Origin: Microvirga lupini
GTDB lineage: Bacteria > Pseudomonadota > Alphaproteobacteria > Rhizobiales > Beijerinckiaceae
Assembly (NCBI GenBank): GCA_000517005.1
Contig: KI912045.1
Location: 515,740 to 570,363 of the forward strand
Direction: 5' to 3'
DNA length: 54,624 bases
Shown: positions 1 through 10,320 of the stretch, piece by piece
Layout of the letters: each line of letters begins with the position of its first letter
Numbering within the stretch: the stretch's first letter is position 1
The notes under the pieces: generated by a model
What the model saw: the letters and a program-made list of their open reading frames with translations, nothing else
Database searches by the model: none
Told to the model about the DNA's origin: nothing
Made by a program: the position numbers and the translations under genes

Positions 1-182
1 AGGTGCTGGCTCTGTGACATTGCAGGCATCAGAACACGTGCGGCAGGGCAGACGCGGTTCGGCCATCCCGATGCGGTGAAGCACGGCGCTTCAAGGCAGC
101 GGGGTCACCGGCACGCGGCCGGTGACGACGAAGGCGGAGGATTCATGCAGGTCCACAGAAGGAATGGCCGGTTGCCGGCGTC
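1..182. other. Left-edge stretch with no supported gene
   Basis: I see no convincing coding frame here; stops occur in several frames and nothing resembles a protein family. The stretch holds an inverted repeat with 8-base arms GTCACCGG (104-111) and CCGGTGAC (119-126) around a 7-base loop. It lies 56 bases past the stop codon of the AMP nucleosidase gene and could help end its transcript, although no T-run follows it on the minus strand. The 3' end of a gene outside the window could also lie here. Confidence 0.4.
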
Positions 183-1661
183 TTACCGGAACGGCGGCTC
201 GTCGAAGCTGCGCAGCTTGCGCGAATGCAGGGAGGACCGCTGACCTTTCAGGATGTCGAGCGCCGCGAGACCGATCATGAGATGCTCGCTCACCGCGCGC
301 TCATAGAAGGCATTCGCCGCGCCCGGCAGCTTGATCTCGCCGTGCAGCGGCTTGTCCGAGACGCAGAGCAGCGTGCCGTAGGGAACCCGCAGCCGGTAGC
401 CCTGAGCCGCGATGGTGCCGCTTTCCATATCCACCGCGATGGCGCGGGACAGGTTGATCTGGCGCCGCTCCTGGCTCCAGCGCAGCTCCCAGTTGCGGTC
501 GTCATAGGTCACGACCGTGCCGGTGCGCAGGCGCCGCTTCAGCTCCTCGCCGCGCTCGCCGGTGACCTGAACCGCAGCGTCCTGCAGCGCCACCTGGATT
601 TCGGCCAGGGCCGGGATCGGGATTTCCGGCGGCACGGCGCCGTCGAGAATGTGATCGCGCCGGAGATAGCCGTGGGCCAGCACGTAATCACCGATGGATT
701 GCGACTGGCGCAGGCCTCCGCAATGCCCGACCATGAGCCAGCAATGGGGCCGCAGCACCGCCAGGTGATCGGTGATGTTCTTCGCGTTCGACGGACCGAC
801 GCCGATATTGACCAGCGTCACACCATGCCCATCCTTGCGCATGAGGTGATAGGCCGGCATCTGGAACCGGTGCCAGGGCGTGGACCCGATCAGCTCCTCG
901 ACGAGGGCCTCGTCCAGCCCCTGTTCAATGGTGACGCCACCCGGCAGCACGAGCCTCGTATAGGGCCCCTCCTCGTTCGCCAGCTCCTTCACGGCCCAGC
1001 GGATGAATTGGTCCACATAGCGGTGATAGTTGGTGAGCAGGATCCAGGGCTGGACGCAGCGCCAGTCGCTGCCCGTGTAGTGCACGAGGCGGCGGAGCGA
1101 ATAATCCACGCGCGCCGCATCGAAGAGCGCCAGGGGCCGGGGCTCGTTCTCATGGAACACCCAGGTGCCGTCGGCGATCTCGTCGCCCACCTTGGCGAGG
1201 AGCGGCGTCGGGAAATGCTGGGCGAGCTCGGAGGCGGAATGGGCTCCCCGGCCCAGCTCGTCGCCACGCTCGAAGATGTAAGGATAGGGAATTTCCTGGT
1301 CGCTGACGCCGACCTCGATGGTGGCGCCGTAATCGCGGACGAGGAAGTTCAGTTGCTCCAGCAGGTAGTTCCGGAAGAAGCCCGGTTGCGTGATCGTGGT
1401 GGCATAGACGCCCGGCCCCTGGAACTTGGCGTAGGCGCGCTGCTTGACCGGCGGCACGGAGGTCGACCGGTAATCGAGGCGCAGCTCCGGATAGCGGAAG
1501 CGGGACCGCTCGAAGGGCGTGGGCGGCGTACCCGTGGAAAAGAAGTGCTCCAGAGCCTGGCGCTGCGCCTCGATAGCGCTGTCATGGAGCGCGATGAGCC
1601 GCTCGACGGCTTCCTCAGGCGTGGCAACGGATTGGAAGGTGGAGATGTGATCGGCTGGCAC
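183..1661 (-). CDS. amn: AMP nucleosidase
   Basis: The 492-residue product matches AMP nucleosidase, which hydrolyses AMP to adenine and ribose 5-phosphate in the cytoplasm and helps control the adenylate pool. Residues 1 to about 170 form the N-terminal domain of this family, and the rest is a nucleoside-phosphorylase fold. Family-like stretches include VNIGVGPSNAKNITDHL near residue 285, the glycine-rich GHCGGL, and VDMESGTIAAQGYRL near residue 413, which carries the acidic residue typical of nucleoside-binding sites in this fold. Length agrees with the roughly 480-500 residues usual for the family. The start is a GTG at 1659-1661 preceded by AAGAGAG. The gene appears to be transcribed alone: a terminator of the upstream ettA gene lies between the two. 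Confidence 0.95.
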   Translation of the reverse strand: MPADHISTFQSVATPEEAVERLIALHDSAIEAQRQALEHFFSTGTPPTPFERSRFRYPELRLDYRSTSVPPVKQRAYAKFQGPGVYATTITQPGFFRNYLLEQLNFLVRDYGATIEVGVSDQEIPYPYIFERGDELGRGAHSASELAQHFPTPLLAKVGDEIADGTWVFHENEPRPLALFDAARVDYSLRRLVHYTGSDWRCVQPWILLTNYHRYVDQFIRWAVKELANEEGPYTRLVLPGGVTIEQGLDEALVEELIGSTPWHRFQMPAYHLMRKDGHGVTLVNIGVGPSNAKNITDHLAVLRPHCWLMVGHCGGLRQSQSIGDYVLAHGYLRRDHILDGAVPPEIPIPALAEIQVALQDAAVQVTGERGEELKRRLRTGTVVTYDDRNWELRWSQERRQINLSRAIAVDMESGTIAAQGYRLRVPYGTLLCVSDKPLHGEIKLPGAANAFYERAVSEHLMIGLAALDILKGQRSSLHSRKLRSFDEPPFR

Positions 1662-1763
1662 GTGGACTCTCTTCTTATGTCTCGTGCCTCAAGGGTCATA
1701 CACCGTTTCGATGAAGAACCCAACCGGGTTGAAGGGAATTCAAACCGAGAATGCTCATGTGAC

Positions 1764-1803
1764 GAAAAAGGGCGGAGGGTGCCAAGCACCGCATCCGCCC
1801 TTT
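1764..1803 (-). terminator. Rho-independent terminator of ettA
   Basis: A strong stem is formed by AAAGGGCGGA (1767-1776) and TCCGCCCTTT (1794-1803), with an inner GGTGC/GCACC pairing. On the minus strand the stem is followed by five T residues. It begins 23 bases past the ettA stop codon and separates ettA from the AMP nucleosidase gene. Confidence 0.8.
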
Positions 1804-1825
1804 CACATTGGTCTAGTTCGTCGCT

Positions 1826-3478
<1,653 letters not shown>

Positions 3479-3627
3479 GGGAAAAGCCCTGCTGATGAGA
3501 TGGTGTTGAATGGAGTTGCGCGTCAGTTAGCAGGGGCGGCCGACTGGGGCAAGGCGGATGGATGTCGCCGGACTTCGCCTCGCCGCATTCTCCTCGTTAT
3601 GGCCGGGCTTGCTCCAGTATCCTGTCC

Positions 3628-4971
3628 CTAAAGCCCGAACGGATAGGTCTCCGGCATGCCCTTGCCATGGGCATGGGTGAGCGGCGTCACCGCCCTGGTC
3701 TCCTCGAACCAGATGAAGGCATCGAACTGCTCCGCCAGCACGGCCTCGAAATAATGGCTGTAGAGTTCCGTCTCCGGGCGGTAGACCACGCCGATGGCCC
3801 GTTCCAGGCGGGGCCGGGAGAGAACCGCGGCCAAGTCGGCTTGGCCGTTCTCCCGCCAGTCGGTCAGGAAGCAGCCGAGGCCCGTATCCCGGAAGATGCG
3901 CTCGTGGCTGTCGGGCCGCGCAGGCCGTACGGTCTTGACCTGCATCGGCTCATCCCAGTCGTCGGCAGCAGCCACCGTGCCGCGGTCCGTGCCGAAGCCG
4001 ATCAGCACGGCCTCGCCGCGATAGGATTTGCGGCAAAGCTCGCCGATATTGAACTCGCCCTGCCAGCCCATGGCCGTGGCGGCGGCGTTGCCGATGTGGG
4101 AGTTGTGGGCCCAGACAACTGCCTTGGCGTTGTCGCGCCGGGCGAGCAGGCTCTGCAGCGTTTCGAACATGTGCCGGTCGCGCAAGTTCCAGGATTCCGT
4201 CGCACCCTCGTACATGATCCGGTAATAATGCTCGGCCGCATAGACGATCTTGGCGTTCTGCGCCGCGTCGAAGAATTCCTCGCCGCCGTTGGCCTCAAGA
4301 TACTCCATGCGCTTGTCCAGGATATCCTGGAGCTGGCGCAGCAATGCCTCGTCGCAGGGCGTCTTCTGCCCGGTCAGCACGGCGCGTCCATAACGGGCGG
4401 GATCCGATTGCCAGGGGCTGAGGCAGCCGTAGCGTCCCCTCGCCTCCCTGGCCTCCTCCGGATCGACCTTGTCGAGATAATCCAGAACGGAGCGGATAGA
4501 CGTGTTCAAACTATAAACGTCGAGGCCGCGGAACTCGGCCCGGTCATCCTCTGACCGCTCCTTGTTGTACTCGCGCATCCAGTTGATGAAGTCATAGACC
4601 TCCTCGTTGCGCCACATCCAGGTGGGAAAGCGCTGGAAAGCGGCATCATCCCAATCGGCAACATGACGATGGCGCACATAGGCGTCGATGCGCGCCGCAT
4701 CGGGCCAATCGGCCTCGACGGCGACGATGGAAAAGCCATGCTGTTCGATCAGGCGCTTCGTAATGGCGGCGCGGGCGCGGTAGAATTCCGAGGTGCCATG
4801 GGTCGCCTCGCCTAGGAGCACGACCTTGGCGTCGGAAAAGCGATCGAACAGGGCGCCGAAGGCCTCCTCGTCGGATATCGGCGGCAAGCTTTCCCCATGC
4901 TCACACACGAGATCGACGGCTTCCTTGATGGAAGCGTCATTCTCGCTCTGCTTCCAGGACAACCGGGCCAT
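3628..4971 (-). CDS. Erythromycin esterase family protein
   Basis: The 447-residue product belongs to the erythromycin esterase (EreA/EreB-like) family of hydrolases. Conserved pieces are LGEATHGTSEFYRAR near residue 52, which carries the Glu and His of the active site, AVEADWPDA, and VWAHNSHIGNA in the second half, with another conserved His pair. Chromosomal members of this family in soil bacteria are mostly uncharacterised, so macrolide inactivation should not be assumed. I place the start at the ATG at 4969-4971 because GGAG lies at a good distance upstream; a GTG nine bases further upstream would add three residues. The gene lies between the M14 peptidase gene and ettA on the same strand, with GC-rich hairpins ahead of it. 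No signal peptide is visible, so a cytoplasmic location is likely. Confidence 0.88.
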   Translation of the reverse strand: MARLSWKQSENDASIKEAVDLVCEHGESLPPISDEEAFGALFDRFSDAKVVLLGEATHGTSEFYRARAAITKRLIEQHGFSIVAVEADWPDAARIDAYVRHRHVADWDDAAFQRFPTWMWRNEEVYDFINWMREYNKERSEDDRAEFRGLDVYSLNTSIRSVLDYLDKVDPEEAREARGRYGCLSPWQSDPARYGRAVLTGQKTPCDEALLRQLQDILDKRMEYLEANGGEEFFDAAQNAKIVYAAEHYYRIMYEGATESWNLRDRHMFETLQSLLARRDNAKAVVWAHNSHIGNAAATAMGWQGEFNIGELCRKSYRGEAVLIGFGTDRGTVAAADDWDEPMQVKTVRPARPDSHERIFRDTGLGCFLTDWRENGQADLAAVLSRPRLERAIGVVYRPETELYSHYFEAVLAEQFDAFIWFEETRAVTPLTHAHGKGMPETYPFGL

Positions 4972-4988
4972 GACTTTCACTCCGCAAC

Positions 4989-5074
4989 GCCGGCACCCTG
5001 TGTGCCGGCTCCGCCGGAGAACGATGGCGGGACTCCGCTTGTTCCAGGCGACGAACTTGCCGGCGGCCTGGAAC
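4989..5074. repeat. Two inverted repeats in the peptidase-esterase gap
   Basis: Two hairpin-forming repeats lie between the M14 peptidase and the esterase genes. The first has arms GCCGGCAC (4989-4996) and GTGCCGGC (5002-5009) with a 5-base loop. The second has arms GTTCCAGGC (5041-5049) and GCCTGGAAC (5066-5074) around a 16-base loop. Neither has a T-run on the minus strand, so they may be transcript-processing or Rho-type end signals for the peptide-transport operon, not classical terminators. Confidence 0.5.
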
Positions 5075-5127
5075 CGGAACGGCCGGGAAGCGCATCTCCG
5101 GCCGCAATCTCTCGCTGGCGCCAGTTC

Positions 5128-6876
5128 CTACACGGCTCTCGCCATAATCGACGCGAAGGCTTCCTCGGCGGCGATGACGGTTGCCATCTGCACCGTATGT
5201 GCAAAGCGGTAGGCCTCGCCATAGATCGTCTCGTCGGGAAATTCCGTGATGAGGGTCAGCGGCGAGGGATGGCGCTCGTCCGCTGTGATCAGGCAGGGCA
5301 CATCGTTGATGATCTCATAAGGCGTCCCGCCGGAATGGATCGAGCAGATCTCGATCTGACGCCGGTTGAACTCGGCGAGGCCCGGTACGGCCGACAGGCC
5401 CGTTGTCACGACTTCGACTAGAGTCCTCGCCGTCTCGCCCCATGAGGGGTGATGCCTCATGACCAGGAAGAAGCCTTTCGGAATCGTCCAGAGCTCGAAG
5501 CCGCGCGGCAGGTAGCCGGTAAACGGCCTCGTCCATTCATGGGCGGGATAGCCGTGGAAATTCAGATGCAGCTGGGCGCCCGACATCTCCAGCGCCTTGT
5601 TACGCGCGCCGATCTCGTAGAAAGACTCACCCCAACCATATTCCAGATCGTTGCCGAGCGAGGTATAGCGCGCGGCGTGATGCATGTGGCGCGGATTGCC
5701 CTCGCACAGACGTCCGTGCAGCGCATAACCGTCCGGATTCTCGACCGGGATATAGGCGATGTTGGCGTCCGGATTGGCCAGCAGCCGGCGCACGGCCCTC
5801 AACGTTCCCACAGGAGCGGATGTTTCATTGGCGTGCTGACCGCTGGTGACGAGGACCGCCGGACGGGAACCAGCCCGGTAGATGCCCCGTACGGGGCGTC
5901 CCTCACGGGAGATGCCTTCGAAGGTCTCGCCGGGAAGCGCTGCGAGTTCACGGTACATCTGCGCAAGCCCAGGCGCGGCATCCGCTATCTCGATATCCTG
6001 CTCCGGTTTCACCGGGTCTTCCGGTGGTCCGAAAGAGCGCAGCGTCACGCGCACATGCGCATCACCCTCGCCGGCGCGGATATCCGGCACGATCTGGCCC
6101 GGCTGCACGCTGCGATCCTCGGGCGGTCGGCCCGACCTGCGCTTGAAGAATTCGAGCACTGAGAAATAGAAGTCCTCGTGCAGCGCTTCGCGCGTGCTCA
6201 TGACCTCGTCACCGTAATCGAGCGGGCGCTCGATGCCGGGGATCGTCACGTCGATGGCGAGCGTCTCCGCATAGGGCTCGGTCTCGGGCCAGTCATAGGC
6301 TGCAATGACTGCCATGACCTTGTGGAAGACCTGTTCGATCTCGGTTTCGAGCGGTTCATCGAGATCCGGTGCTCCATCAGGCCGCCCGTTCACCTTCAGC
6401 CAGCCGGTCGGCGTGAGATCGATCTGATCGAGATGATTAGTGCGCAGGCGGTTCGGCGCAAAGACCGCATGCTCCACCACGTGTCCGTCCTGGTACTCGA
6501 GCGTGACGCGGTAGGTCATATCCGCAGCGCCGGGCTCGAAGAGGGTCTCAATGCCGTCGAGCAAAGCGGCCAGAGGATACGCCTCGGAGAGGAAGCGCAG
6601 GCGATCCGCCTCTTCGTGCACGGGATAGCGCATGGTAACGCGTTTCAGACCAGCCGTATCGAACTCTTCGAGAAAGGCATGGGCGAGCGGCTTGTAGGCG
6701 CTGCGTAGTCGCGCCCGGACGCCCACCTCCGACAACACGGCTTCTGCCGCACGCCGCGCCGCCTCATCCTCGAACAGCCAGGCCTCGAGCGTCATGCCGC
6801 GATACTCGTTCTTGGCCCAGTCGCGTAGGAGAGCATCGAGAGTCCGTGGGATACGCTCGTCGAGCAAAGTCGTCAT
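5128..6876 (-). CDS. M14 family zinc carboxypeptidase
   Basis: This 582-residue protein has a C-terminal M14 zinc carboxypeptidase domain after a long N-terminal region (1 to about 300) that I do not recognise. The zinc-binding HxxE is His348-Ala-Asn-Glu351 in SGQHANETSAP, and a third ligand is probably His441 in LHLNFHGYPAHEW; VENPDGY near 378 is also typical. TEFPDETIYGE near the C-terminus may supply the catalytic Glu, less certainly. No signal peptide is visible, so it probably acts on peptides in the cytoplasm. Its ATG overlaps the TGA of the upstream permease gene (ATGA), so it is translationally coupled to the peptide transporter. Together with the M29 aminopeptidase at the other end of the locus, this points to degradation of imported peptides from both ends. 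The exact substrate is unknown. Confidence 0.85.
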   Translation of the reverse strand: MTTLLDERIPRTLDALLRDWAKNEYRGMTLEAWLFEDEAARRAAEAVLSEVGVRARLRSAYKPLAHAFLEEFDTAGLKRVTMRYPVHEEADRLRFLSEAYPLAALLDGIETLFEPGAADMTYRVTLEYQDGHVVEHAVFAPNRLRTNHLDQIDLTPTGWLKVNGRPDGAPDLDEPLETEIEQVFHKVMAVIAAYDWPETEPYAETLAIDVTIPGIERPLDYGDEVMSTREALHEDFYFSVLEFFKRRSGRPPEDRSVQPGQIVPDIRAGEGDAHVRVTLRSFGPPEDPVKPEQDIEIADAAPGLAQMYRELAALPGETFEGISREGRPVRGIYRAGSRPAVLVTSGQHANETSAPVGTLRAVRRLLANPDANIAYIPVENPDGYALHGRLCEGNPRHMHHAARYTSLGNDLEYGWGESFYEIGARNKALEMSGAQLHLNFHGYPAHEWTRPFTGYLPRGFELWTIPKGFFLVMRHHPSWGETARTLVEVVTTGLSAVPGLAEFNRRQIEICSIHSGGTPYEIINDVPCLITADERHPSPLTLITEFPDETIYGEAYRFAHTVQMATVIAAEEAFASIMARAV

Positions 6877-7730
6877 CGTGAACTCTGTCCTGTCGGATCG
6901 AGAAGGTCGCGCAGCCAGTCACCCAGAAGGTTCAGGCCGAGCACGGTGAACATGATGGCGAGTCCCGGAAACACGCTGACCCACCAGGCCGTCTGCAGAT
7001 AGGTGCGCCCATCAGCCAGCATGCCGCCCCAGCACGGGATGAGCGGATCGACTCCGAGCCCGAGGAAGGTGAGGCTGCTTTCGAGAAGGATGTTGTTGGC
7101 CACGTTGAGCGTCATCAGGATGACGATGGGACCAAGCACGTTGGGCAGGATATGGGTGAAGATGATGCGTCCGTTCCCGACGCCGATGGCGCGAGCCGAG
7201 AGGATGAACTCCCGATCCCGCAGCGCCAGCACGGAGCCGCGCACGAGGCGCGCATATTGCACCCATTGAGCGACGATCATGAAGAAGATGATCTTGTCGA
7301 CGCCAGTACCGAGAATAGCGAGGAACATGATGGCAAGCAGGATGAAGGGCAGTGCCAGCTGAATATCGGCGAAGCGCATCAGCAGGATCTCCGCGATACC
7401 GCGGTAGTATCCGGCGATGAGGCCGATGATCGTCCCGACGACGACCGCTCCCATCACCGAGAGAATGCCGACGGTGAGCGAGATCTTGCCGCCGACGATC
7501 ACCCGCGCCAGCACGTCGCGGCCGAGGGGATCGGTGCCGAGAGGATGCGCGAGATCCTGAAACGGCGGCGTAAGGCGGGCCATGAGGTCCATGCTCTCGC
7601 CGCCGTCGGGGAAGAGCAAGCCGGAGAACAGAACGGCCAAGCCCATGCCCCCGGTGAGCAGGAGGCCGAGAACGAGTTCGAGCGACCTGAAGTGTCGGCG
7701 CGCCGACGACATAGCCTGAGCGGCAGCCAT
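6873..7730 (-). CDS. Peptide ABC transporter permease, DppC type
   Basis: The 285-residue inner-membrane protein is the second permease of a dipeptide/oligopeptide/nickel (DppC/OppC) importer. An N-terminal membrane segment (about 15-37) is followed by a periplasmic loop with the family motif HPLGTDPLGRDVLARVIVGG near residue 62, then five further membrane segments. The cytoplasmic EAA-type loop is about SARAIGVGNGRIIFTHILPN near residue 180, which contacts the ATPase. It lies five bases after the DppB-type permease gene and overlaps the M14 peptidase gene by four bases, so the three form one transcript. The start ATG at 7728-7730 has GGAG upstream. Substrate cannot be told from the permease alone. 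Confidence 0.93.
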   Translation of the reverse strand: MAAAQAMSSARRHFRSLELVLGLLLTGGMGLAVLFSGLLFPDGGESMDLMARLTPPFQDLAHPLGTDPLGRDVLARVIVGGKISLTVGILSVMGAVVVGTIIGLIAGYYRGIAEILLMRFADIQLALPFILLAIMFLAILGTGVDKIIFFMIVAQWVQYARLVRGSVLALRDREFILSARAIGVGNGRIIFTHILPNVLGPIVILMTLNVANNILLESSLTFLGLGVDPLIPCWGGMLADGRTYLQTAWWVSVFPGLAIMFTVLGLNLLGDWLRDLLDPTGQSSR

Positions 7731-7735
7731 GGGCC

Positions 7736-8656
7736 CTACTCCGTCCGGATACGCGGATCGATCAGCCCGTAGGCGAGATCGACCAGAAGGTTGATGAGAA
7801 CGATGAAGAGCGCGAGCACCGTGATGGTGCCCTGAAGCACAGGGTAGTCGCGGTTCGAGATGGCATCGAAGGCGAGCGTTCCCATGCCGGGCCAGTTGAA
7901 CACGCGCTCGATGATGACGATGCCGCCGATGAGACCGCCGAACTGCAGGCCGATATAGGTGACGAGCGGAATGGCCGAATTGCGCAGGGCGTGCTTGTAG
8001 AGGACCACGCGGTCGCGCAGACCTTTCGAGCGCGCCACCATGATGTATTGCTGCGAGAGAGTCTCCAGCATGGAGGTACGCACGAGGCGCACATTCGTGG
8101 CGGTAAGAATGATCGCCATGGTGAGTGCCGGCATCACGAAGCTCTCGGGCCCTTCCATGCCGCTCGGCGGCAGCAGGCCGAGCACGATGGAGAACAGCAG
8201 CACCATCATGATGGCGAGCCAGAAATTCGGGAAGGACAGGCCCACCAGCGACAGGATGCGGATCACCTGATCCGGCCAGCGCCCCCGGTTCACCGCCGCA
8301 TAGACGCCGAGTGGCACCGACAGGACGATGGAAGCAAGAAGAGAGGCGAACGCCAGCAAGAGGGTGGCCGGCAAGGCATTGGCGATGAGCATGGAAACGG
8401 GTGTGCCGCCCATGAAGCTCTTGCCGAAATCTCCCCTCATCATACCTTCGAGAAAACTGAGATACTGAACGTAGAACGGCCGCTCGAGTCCGAGCGCTTG
8501 CCGGATGTTCTGCAGATCCTGCTCGGTGACATTGCCGCCGCCCATCAGCATGATCGCGGGATCACCCGACAATCTGATCGCGAAGGAGACGATCAGAGTC
8601 ACTGCGAGGACCACGAAAACAGCCTGCAACAATCGTTTGAGGATGAAGCCCGCCAT
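7736..8656 (-). CDS. Peptide ABC transporter permease, DppB type
   Basis: The 306-residue inner-membrane protein matches DppB/OppB permeases. It opens with the characteristic MAGFILKRLLQAVFVVL, a first membrane helix after a short cytoplasmic end, followed by a periplasmic region and five more helices. The family stretch RGDFGKSFMGGTPVSMLI lies near residue 94, and the EAA-type loop ARSKGLRDRVVLYKHALRN near 207. It ends just upstream of the DppC-type permease gene. The ATG at 8654-8656 has AAGGA upstream. An attenuator-like hairpin separates it from the binding-protein gene, which fits lower expression of the permeases than of the binding protein. Confidence 0.94.
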   Translation of the reverse strand: MAGFILKRLLQAVFVVLAVTLIVSFAIRLSGDPAIMLMGGGNVTEQDLQNIRQALGLERPFYVQYLSFLEGMMRGDFGKSFMGGTPVSMLIANALPATLLLAFASLLASIVLSVPLGVYAAVNRGRWPDQVIRILSLVGLSFPNFWLAIMMVLLFSIVLGLLPPSGMEGPESFVMPALTMAIILTATNVRLVRTSMLETLSQQYIMVARSKGLRDRVVLYKHALRNSAIPLVTYIGLQFGGLIGGIVIIERVFNWPGMGTLAFDAISNRDYPVLQGTITVLALFIVLINLLVDLAYGLIDPRIRTE

Positions 8657-8679
8657 CAGGTGGTCCTTCTTGCGCTTGG

Positions 8680-8705
8680 AAAAACGGCCCCGCTCACGCG
8701 GGGCC
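8680..8705 (-). terminator. Hairpin with T-run between binding-protein and permease genes
   Basis: The arms GGCCCCGC and GCGGGGCC (8686-8693 and 8698-8705) enclose a 4-base loop, and the minus strand continues with GTTTTT. This has the form of an intrinsic terminator but sits inside the operon, after the binding-protein gene and 24 bases before the first permease gene. It is likely a partial terminator or 3'-stabilising stem. A second possible stem, GACCTTCG/CGAAGGTC, lies at 8727-8752. Confidence 0.75.
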
Positions 8706-8764
8706 TTCTCTTATGTCTTCAGGCCCGACCTTCGTCTCTCACGGCGAAGGTCCAAGGCGCCTTT

Positions 8765-10291
8765 TCACTCCACCGTCGTTTCGGTGAAGCGGAAGCGGCG
8801 GTCGGCGGGGGCATCGAAGTTCTTGACCCGCTTGTTCACGCCATAGAGCGTGTTCTGATTGTAGAGCGGAATCTCGAGCGCCTGATCGGCCACGTAACGG
8901 GCGATCTCCTGCAGAACCTTCTCGCGCTCCTTCACGTCGTACATCGTGCGCTGCTTCTCGAGGAGAGCGTTCAGTTTGGGATCGTTATCGTAGGGGTTCC
9001 ACTTCTCGCCCGAATGATACATCAGGTAAGCGGTGTTGTCGTAGTCGAAGGTCCATCCGCCCCAGGCATTGTGCCAGGCTTCGCCAGTCTTGCCGTTCGG
9101 AATGATGTCGTTGAGCAGAACCGGAGGCTCGTGCGGCTGGAGCGAGGGCTTGAGGCCGAGGGCCTGGAGGAAGCCGGCGGCGGCCTGCGCCACCTCGCGG
9201 AAGGTTGCGTCATTGCCGCGGAAGTCAATCCGCACAGGCGCGCCGGCCGGCACCTTCGCCTGCTGCAGCATCTGCTTTGCCTTGGCGAGATCAAAGGGCA
9301 GCGGCTTCAGGCTCGGATCGTAGCCGAAGGACAGATCGGCCTGGAAGCTCGCAATCGGCTTGGCGTGACCGAGGAGCACCGCCTTGATGATCGCCTCGCG
9401 GTCGATACCCATGATCAGCGCCTTGCGGACATTCACATCCTTCGTGATGCCGTCCCTCGTGTTGAGGCGAAGGGCGACGACCGTCGGGCCGGTGATGCTG
9501 ATGAGGCTCAGGTTAGGGCTTTTCTCCACCGTCGGAGCGAGGCCGAACGGGATGAGGGTCGCGACATCGATACGGCCTGCCTGCAGCTCGGCCACCTGCG
9601 TGTTCGCTTCCGAGATGAAGCGCGTCACCACCTTGTCGAGCTTCGGCGCGCCGCCCCAATGCTCGGGGAAAGCCTCCAGCGTGATGCTGACCTTCGGGCT
9701 GTATTCCACGAACTTGAACGGCCCCGTGCCGACCGGGTTCATGTTGAAATGGGCGTCACCCTTTTCCTGGATGTACTTCGGCGGCACGATCATGCCGCCA
9801 TACCCGGCAAGCTTGGTCAGCAGAACCGGATCCGGCTGCTTCATGACGAAATCGACCGTGAAATCGTCGACGATTTCCACATGGTCGATGGAATTGTAGT
9901 TCGACTGCTGCGGCCCTTTCCTGCCCTCCTCGCCGAGGAGACGATCGAAGGTAAACTTCACGGCTGCTGCATTGAAGGGCTCGCCATTGTGGAACTTCAC
10001 GTTCTGGCGCAGCTTGAAGCGGATGCGGCTGTTGTTGTCGAGGAACTCCCATGACGTTGCGAGGCCGGGCTTCAGCTTCATGTCGGCGCCGCGGGCGGTC
10101 AGCCCGTCGAAGATGTTGTTGGCGGCGGAAGACCAGTCGACCAGGAAGGTGTCGATCGGATCCCAGCTGCCGGGGTCGATGGCAACGGCCGTGGTCAGCG
10201 TTCCGGCAGCCTGAGCACCGGATGCCGTCAGCGGCGCCAAAGCGACAGCGGCTGTCAAGCCGAGCGCTTTCATGGTGGTCGAGAACTTCAT
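8765..10291 (-). CDS. Peptide ABC transporter substrate-binding protein (SBP family 5)
   Basis: The 508-residue periplasmic protein belongs to solute-binding family 5 (DppA/OppA/NikA). The ATG at 10289-10291 is preferred to an in-frame start 33 bases upstream because GAGGGAG lies just before it and it gives a clean signal peptide: a Lys-containing n-region, a hydrophobic core and a cut after AQA near residue 29. The mature part carries typical family stretches such as WEFLDNNSRIRFKLRQNVKFHNGEP (shortened here: the NVKFHNGEPF element near residue 85) and VRKALIMGIDREAI near 300. It captures peptides and delivers them to the DppB/DppC-type permeases encoded downstream. The ATPase gene ends 29 bases upstream, so this is one operon. 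Ligand preference is not readable from sequence; the peptidases at both ends of the locus favour peptides. Confidence 0.93.
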   Translation of the reverse strand: MKFSTTMKALGLTAAVALAPLTASGAQAAGTLTTAVAIDPGSWDPIDTFLVDWSSAANNIFDGLTARGADMKLKPGLATSWEFLDNNSRIRFKLRQNVKFHNGEPFNAAAVKFTFDRLLGEEGRKGPQQSNYNSIDHVEIVDDFTVDFVMKQPDPVLLTKLAGYGGMIVPPKYIQEKGDAHFNMNPVGTGPFKFVEYSPKVSITLEAFPEHWGGAPKLDKVVTRFISEANTQVAELQAGRIDVATLIPFGLAPTVEKSPNLSLISITGPTVVALRLNTRDGITKDVNVRKALIMGIDREAIIKAVLLGHAKPIASFQADLSFGYDPSLKPLPFDLAKAKQMLQQAKVPAGAPVRIDFRGNDATFREVAQAAAGFLQALGLKPSLQPHEPPVLLNDIIPNGKTGEAWHNAWGGWTFDYDNTAYLMYHSGEKWNPYDNDPKLNALLEKQRTMYDVKEREKVLQEIARYVADQALEIPLYNQNTLYGVNKRVKNFDAPADRRFRFTETTVE

Positions 10292-10320
10292 CTTGTTGTC
10301 TCCCTCTGGAAAACCGTATC

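Noticed and set aside
3628-4971. A macrolide resistance gene
   Set aside because: Family membership alone does not show macrolide hydrolysis; there is no mobile element or other resistance gene, and many chromosomal homologues are uncharacterised.
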